Below the pieces are notes generated by a model. The model did not search any database and was not told the origin of the DNA. It saw nothing but the letters and a program-made list of their open reading frames with translations. From an uncultured Lachnospiraceae bacterium (GTDB taxonomy: Bacteria; Bacillota; Clostridia; Lachnospirales; Lachnospiraceae), in the NCBI GenBank assembly GCA_902789735.1, contig CADAOZ010000011.1:20920-84919 (forward strand): DNA of 64,000 nt. Reading direction: 5' to 3'. This document shows positions 62,109-64,000 of this stretch, piece by piece. The position numbers were made by a program, and so were the translations under genes. Every line of letters begins with the position of its first letter. The stretch's first letter is position 1.

Positions 62109-63317
62109 TTGGACAAATATATTTTTACATCAGAATCTGTTACGGAAGGCCATCCCGATAAGATCTGCGACGCGATCTCGGACGCGGTCCTGGACGCCTG
62201 TCTGGCCCAGGATCCCATGAGCCGTGTCGCCTGTGAGACTATGGTCTGCACCGGTTTTGCCATTGTCACCGGCGAGATTACCACCACAGCCCAGGTCGAC
62301 TATCCGCAGATCATCCGCAATACCATCCGGGAGATCGGCTATACGGATTCTTCCATGGGATTCGACGCGGATACCTGCGCGGTCATGGTCGCTATTGACA
62401 AGCAGTCTCCGGACATCGCCATGGGCGTTGACCAGGCGCTGGAATCCAGAGACGGCAGCCAGACGGAGGAAGCCATCGCGGCCATCGGCGCCGGCGACCA
62501 GGGCATGATGTTCGGTTATGCCACAGATGAAACAGAAGAGTATATGCCCTACGGCGTAGCCCTGGCCCATAAGCTTGCCAGAAGACTGGCCCAGGTCCGC
62601 AAGGACGGGACCCTGCCTTATCTTCGTCCCGACGGAAAGACCCAGGTCTCCGTGGAATACAGCGCCGACGGCGTCCCTGTCAGACTGGAAGCGGTCGTGC
62701 TGTCCACCCAGCATGATGAGAAAGTCAGCCAGGAGCAGATCCACAGGGATATCCGGAAGTATGTATTCGATCCCGTCCTGCCCGCAGACCTTGTAGACAG
62801 CAGCACAAAGTTCTTTATCAACCCTACAGGACGGTTCGTGATCGGCGGTCCTCACGGTGACGCTGGCCTGACGGGACGCAAGATCATCGTCGATACGTAC
62901 GGCGGCGCGGCCAGACACGGCGGCGGCGCGTTTTCCGGCAAGGACTGCACCAAGGTGGACAGGAGCGCTGCCTACGCGGCCCGTTACGCGGCCAAGAACC
63001 TGGTGGCGGCCGGCTATGCCAACAGACTGGAGATCCAGCTGTCCTATGCCATCGGTGTCGCCCATCCTACATCGATCATGGTCAATACGTTCGGGACCGG
63101 CACGGTGCCGGAAGAAAGGATCGTGGATATTATCCGCAAATATTTCGACCTGCGTCCGGCCGGCATCATCCGCATGCTGGATCTGCGCCGGCCCATCTAC
63201 AGGCAGACAGCCGCTTATGGTCATTTCGGCCGCCTGGATATCGAACTGCCCTGGGAGAAACTGGACAAAGTCGACGTCCTGCGCCGGGAACTGGAGGCCA
63301 TGGCCATGGAGGCCTGA
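62109..63317 (+). CDS. metK: S-adenosylmethionine synthetase
   Basis: 402 residues, a full-length MetK. It joins ATP and methionine to make SAM. Signatures: [24 protein letters not shown] with the catalytic His, [36 protein letters not shown] and [19 protein letters not shown]. The start is a TTG at 62109, with AAGGAGG five bases upstream; an upstream in-frame ATG lies in the terminator and cannot be used. The gene ends before its own terminator. Expression is set by the SAM-I riboswitch. Confidence 0.97.
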   Translation: MDKYIFTSESVTEGHPDKICDAISDAVLDACLAQDPMSRVACETMVCTGFAIVTGEITTTAQVDYPQIIRNTIREIGYTDSSMGFDADTCAVMVAIDKQSPDIAMGVDQALESRDGSQTEEAIAAIGAGDQGMMFGYATDETEEYMPYGVALAHKLARRLAQVRKDGTLPYLRPDGKTQVSVEYSADGVPVRLEAVVLSTQHDEKVSQEQIHRDIRKYVFDPVLPADLVDSSTKFFINPTGRFVIGGPHGDAGLTGRKIIVDTYGGAARHGGGAFSGKDCTKVDRSAAYAARYAAKNLVAAGYANRLEIQLSYAIGVAHPTSIMVNTFGTGTVPEERIVDIIRKYFDLRPAGIIRMLDLRRPIYRQTAAYGHFGRLDIELPWEKLDKVDVLRRELEAMAMEA

Positions 63318-63336
63318 GCCGCAGCGGCGGAATTTA

Positions 63337-63390
63337 TACGGCAGGCATTCCCTGTTTCAAAAGGAAAGGGGGATGCCTGCCGTTTGCCTG
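63337..63390 (+). terminator. Terminator after metK
   Basis: CGGCAGGCATTCCC pairs with GGGGGATGCCTGCCG across a loop, followed by a weak TTTGCC. Confidence 0.6.
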
Positions 63391-63443
63391 TAAACAGGGA
63401 GAGCTCCTCTTCGGAATAAAAAAACGATCCCTCAAAAAACCGG

Positions 63444-63487
63444 AAAAAGATTGCGAAAAAGATTGCGAAAAAGATTGCGAAAAAAGT
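63444..63487. repeat. 12-bp tandem repeat of A-tracts upstream of the tRNA promoter
   Basis: GCGAAAAAGATT-type units occur about three times in a row, each with a five-A tract, ending 12 bases before the -35 box of the tRNA promoter. Confidence 0.8.
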
Positions 63488-63498
63488 AAAAATCGGTG

Positions 63499-63527
63499 TT
63501 GACAGGAATAACGCATTCTGTTAATAT
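63499..63527 (+). promoter_or_regulatory. Promoter of the tRNA-Ser genes
   Basis: Consensus TTGACA (63499-63504), 17-base spacer and TAATAT (63522-63527), about 43 bases before the first tRNA. Confidence 0.8.
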
Positions 63528-63569
63528 ACTTTTTGCACGCGTGAGAAACCTCATGCGAATGAGCGATAC

Positions 63570-63655
63570 GGAGAGGTATCGAAGCGGTCATAACGAGGCG
63601 GTCTTGAAAACCGTTTGTCCTAACGGGCACATGGGTTCGAATCCCATCCTCTCCG
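63570..63655 (+). tRNA. tRNA-Ser (anticodon TGA)
   Basis: GGAGAGG pairs with CCTCTCC at the ends, followed by discriminator G. The anticodon loop CTTGAAA reads TGA. A long variable arm, typical of tRNA-Ser, precedes the T arm ATGGGTTCGAATCCCAT. Confidence 0.93.
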
Positions 63656-63716
63656 CTTCCTTAACTTTGTGTAAGGGCTTATAATTGAATACCTAACCTT
63701 ATGTAGGTATCTTCTT

Positions 63717-63806
63717 GGAGAAATACCCAAGCTGGCCGAAGGGGCTCCCCTGGAAAGGGAGTAGGTCGGGAGAACCGGCGCGAGGGTTCAAATCCCTCTT
63801 TCTCCG
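63717..63806 (+). tRNA. tRNA-Ser (anticodon GGA)
   Basis: GGAGAAA pairs with TTTCTCC, then discriminator G. The anticodon stem CTCCC/GGGAG holds the loop CTGGAAA, anticodon GGA. A long variable arm and T arm GAGGGTTCAAATCCCTC follow. It is 61 bases after the first tRNA-Ser and probably on the same transcript. Confidence 0.93.
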
Positions 63807-64000
63807 CTCGATTGATCCGCCTTGCGGACCGGTCAAAGCACCATAACAAGCAAATATATGACAACTTAACAGAAATGCAGCCCTGAAGATTTCTTTGAAT
63901 TAAGAAGTGCTATCAAACAGCACATCTGAGGAAGAGAACTTCAGAGAATAGTTTGAACGAACCAAACCAAGCAAATTTCGGAGCAGAGAGAAAAGCGAAG
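63807..64000 (+). other. Unassigned sequence at the right edge
   Basis: About 190 bases after the second tRNA-Ser with no open frame of note. A small GC hairpin (TCCGCCTTGCGGA) lies at 63819-63831. The rest is A-rich and could be a leader of a following RNA operon; nothing is recognised. Confidence 0.3.

Noticed and set aside
63807..64000. Possible start of an rRNA operon at the right edge
   Set aside because: The sequence after the second tRNA does not show recognisable 16S, 23S or 5S segments within the window.

Overview
The window looks like a chromosomal segment of a GC-rich anaerobic Clostridium-class bacterium, most likely a gut Lachnospiraceae-type organism. The grounds are the six-cysteine SCIFF peptide with its radical-SAM maturase (a clostridial hallmark), strong AGGAGG-type ribosome binding sites, TTGACA/TATAAT promoters, a SAM-I riboswitch before metK, MscL with a zinc-ribbon tail, and LytR-CpsA-Psr, NlpC/P60 and HtrA envelope proteins. 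There is no plasmid, prophage, IS element or CRISPR array that I can recognise. All calls come from reading the sequence and protein motifs by eye; no database search was run.

Layout. 0-3 kb: the 3' end of an unknown gene, a VWA protein and a divergent adenylosuccinate-synthetase-like protein; short tandem repeats follow two of the stop codons. 3-6.6 kb: DegV and a divergent TetR regulator, then a membrane-anchored pseudokinase. 6.8-18.6 kb: a mix of membrane and envelope genes (YihY/BrkB, a large polytopic protein, a lipoprotein, NlpC/P60, SGNH lipase-like), YgiQ radical SAM, a DEDD exonuclease, a degenerate surface-protein remnant, a KAEE-repeat anchored protein, and a class II glutamine amidotransferase coupled to a 57-residue protein. 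18.8-27.0 kb (minus strand): a compact seven-gene operon encoding an unknown protein, a pseudokinase, a PP2C phosphatase, a Ser/Thr kinase with a long C-terminal part, a two-TM protein, a zinc-ribbon GTPase and a membrane-anchored GTPase-associated protein. This is the strongest candidate for a poorly described system.

27.3-33.8 kb (plus strand): a dlt-like operon (DltA-like adenylation enzyme, fold-III PLP decarboxylase, MBOAT acyltransferase, DltD-like SGNH protein) without a carrier protein, followed by a Cof-type phosphatase. 33.9-46 kb: an NhaC antiporter, then a ten-gene Mrp/Mbh-type cation antiporter operon with the gene order of archaeal Mbh membrane arms and four NuoL/M/N-like subunits but no redox subunits, closed by an SGNH protein and a terminator.

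46-63.4 kb: a second KAEE-type anchored protein, LCP cell-wall ligase, an orphan HPt domain, MscL, an Orn/Lys/Arg-decarboxylase family enzyme, the scfA-scfB peptide system, an XRE regulator, YlmH, a UDP-sugar pyrophosphorylase, HtrA, ClpX, LspA, two small membrane proteins and riboswitch-controlled metK. The right edge holds two tRNA-Ser genes.

Several long open frames lie opposite real genes throughout the window; these are GC-driven shadows and were left out. Starts were moved from the longest frame where a ribosome binding site or promoter argued for it.
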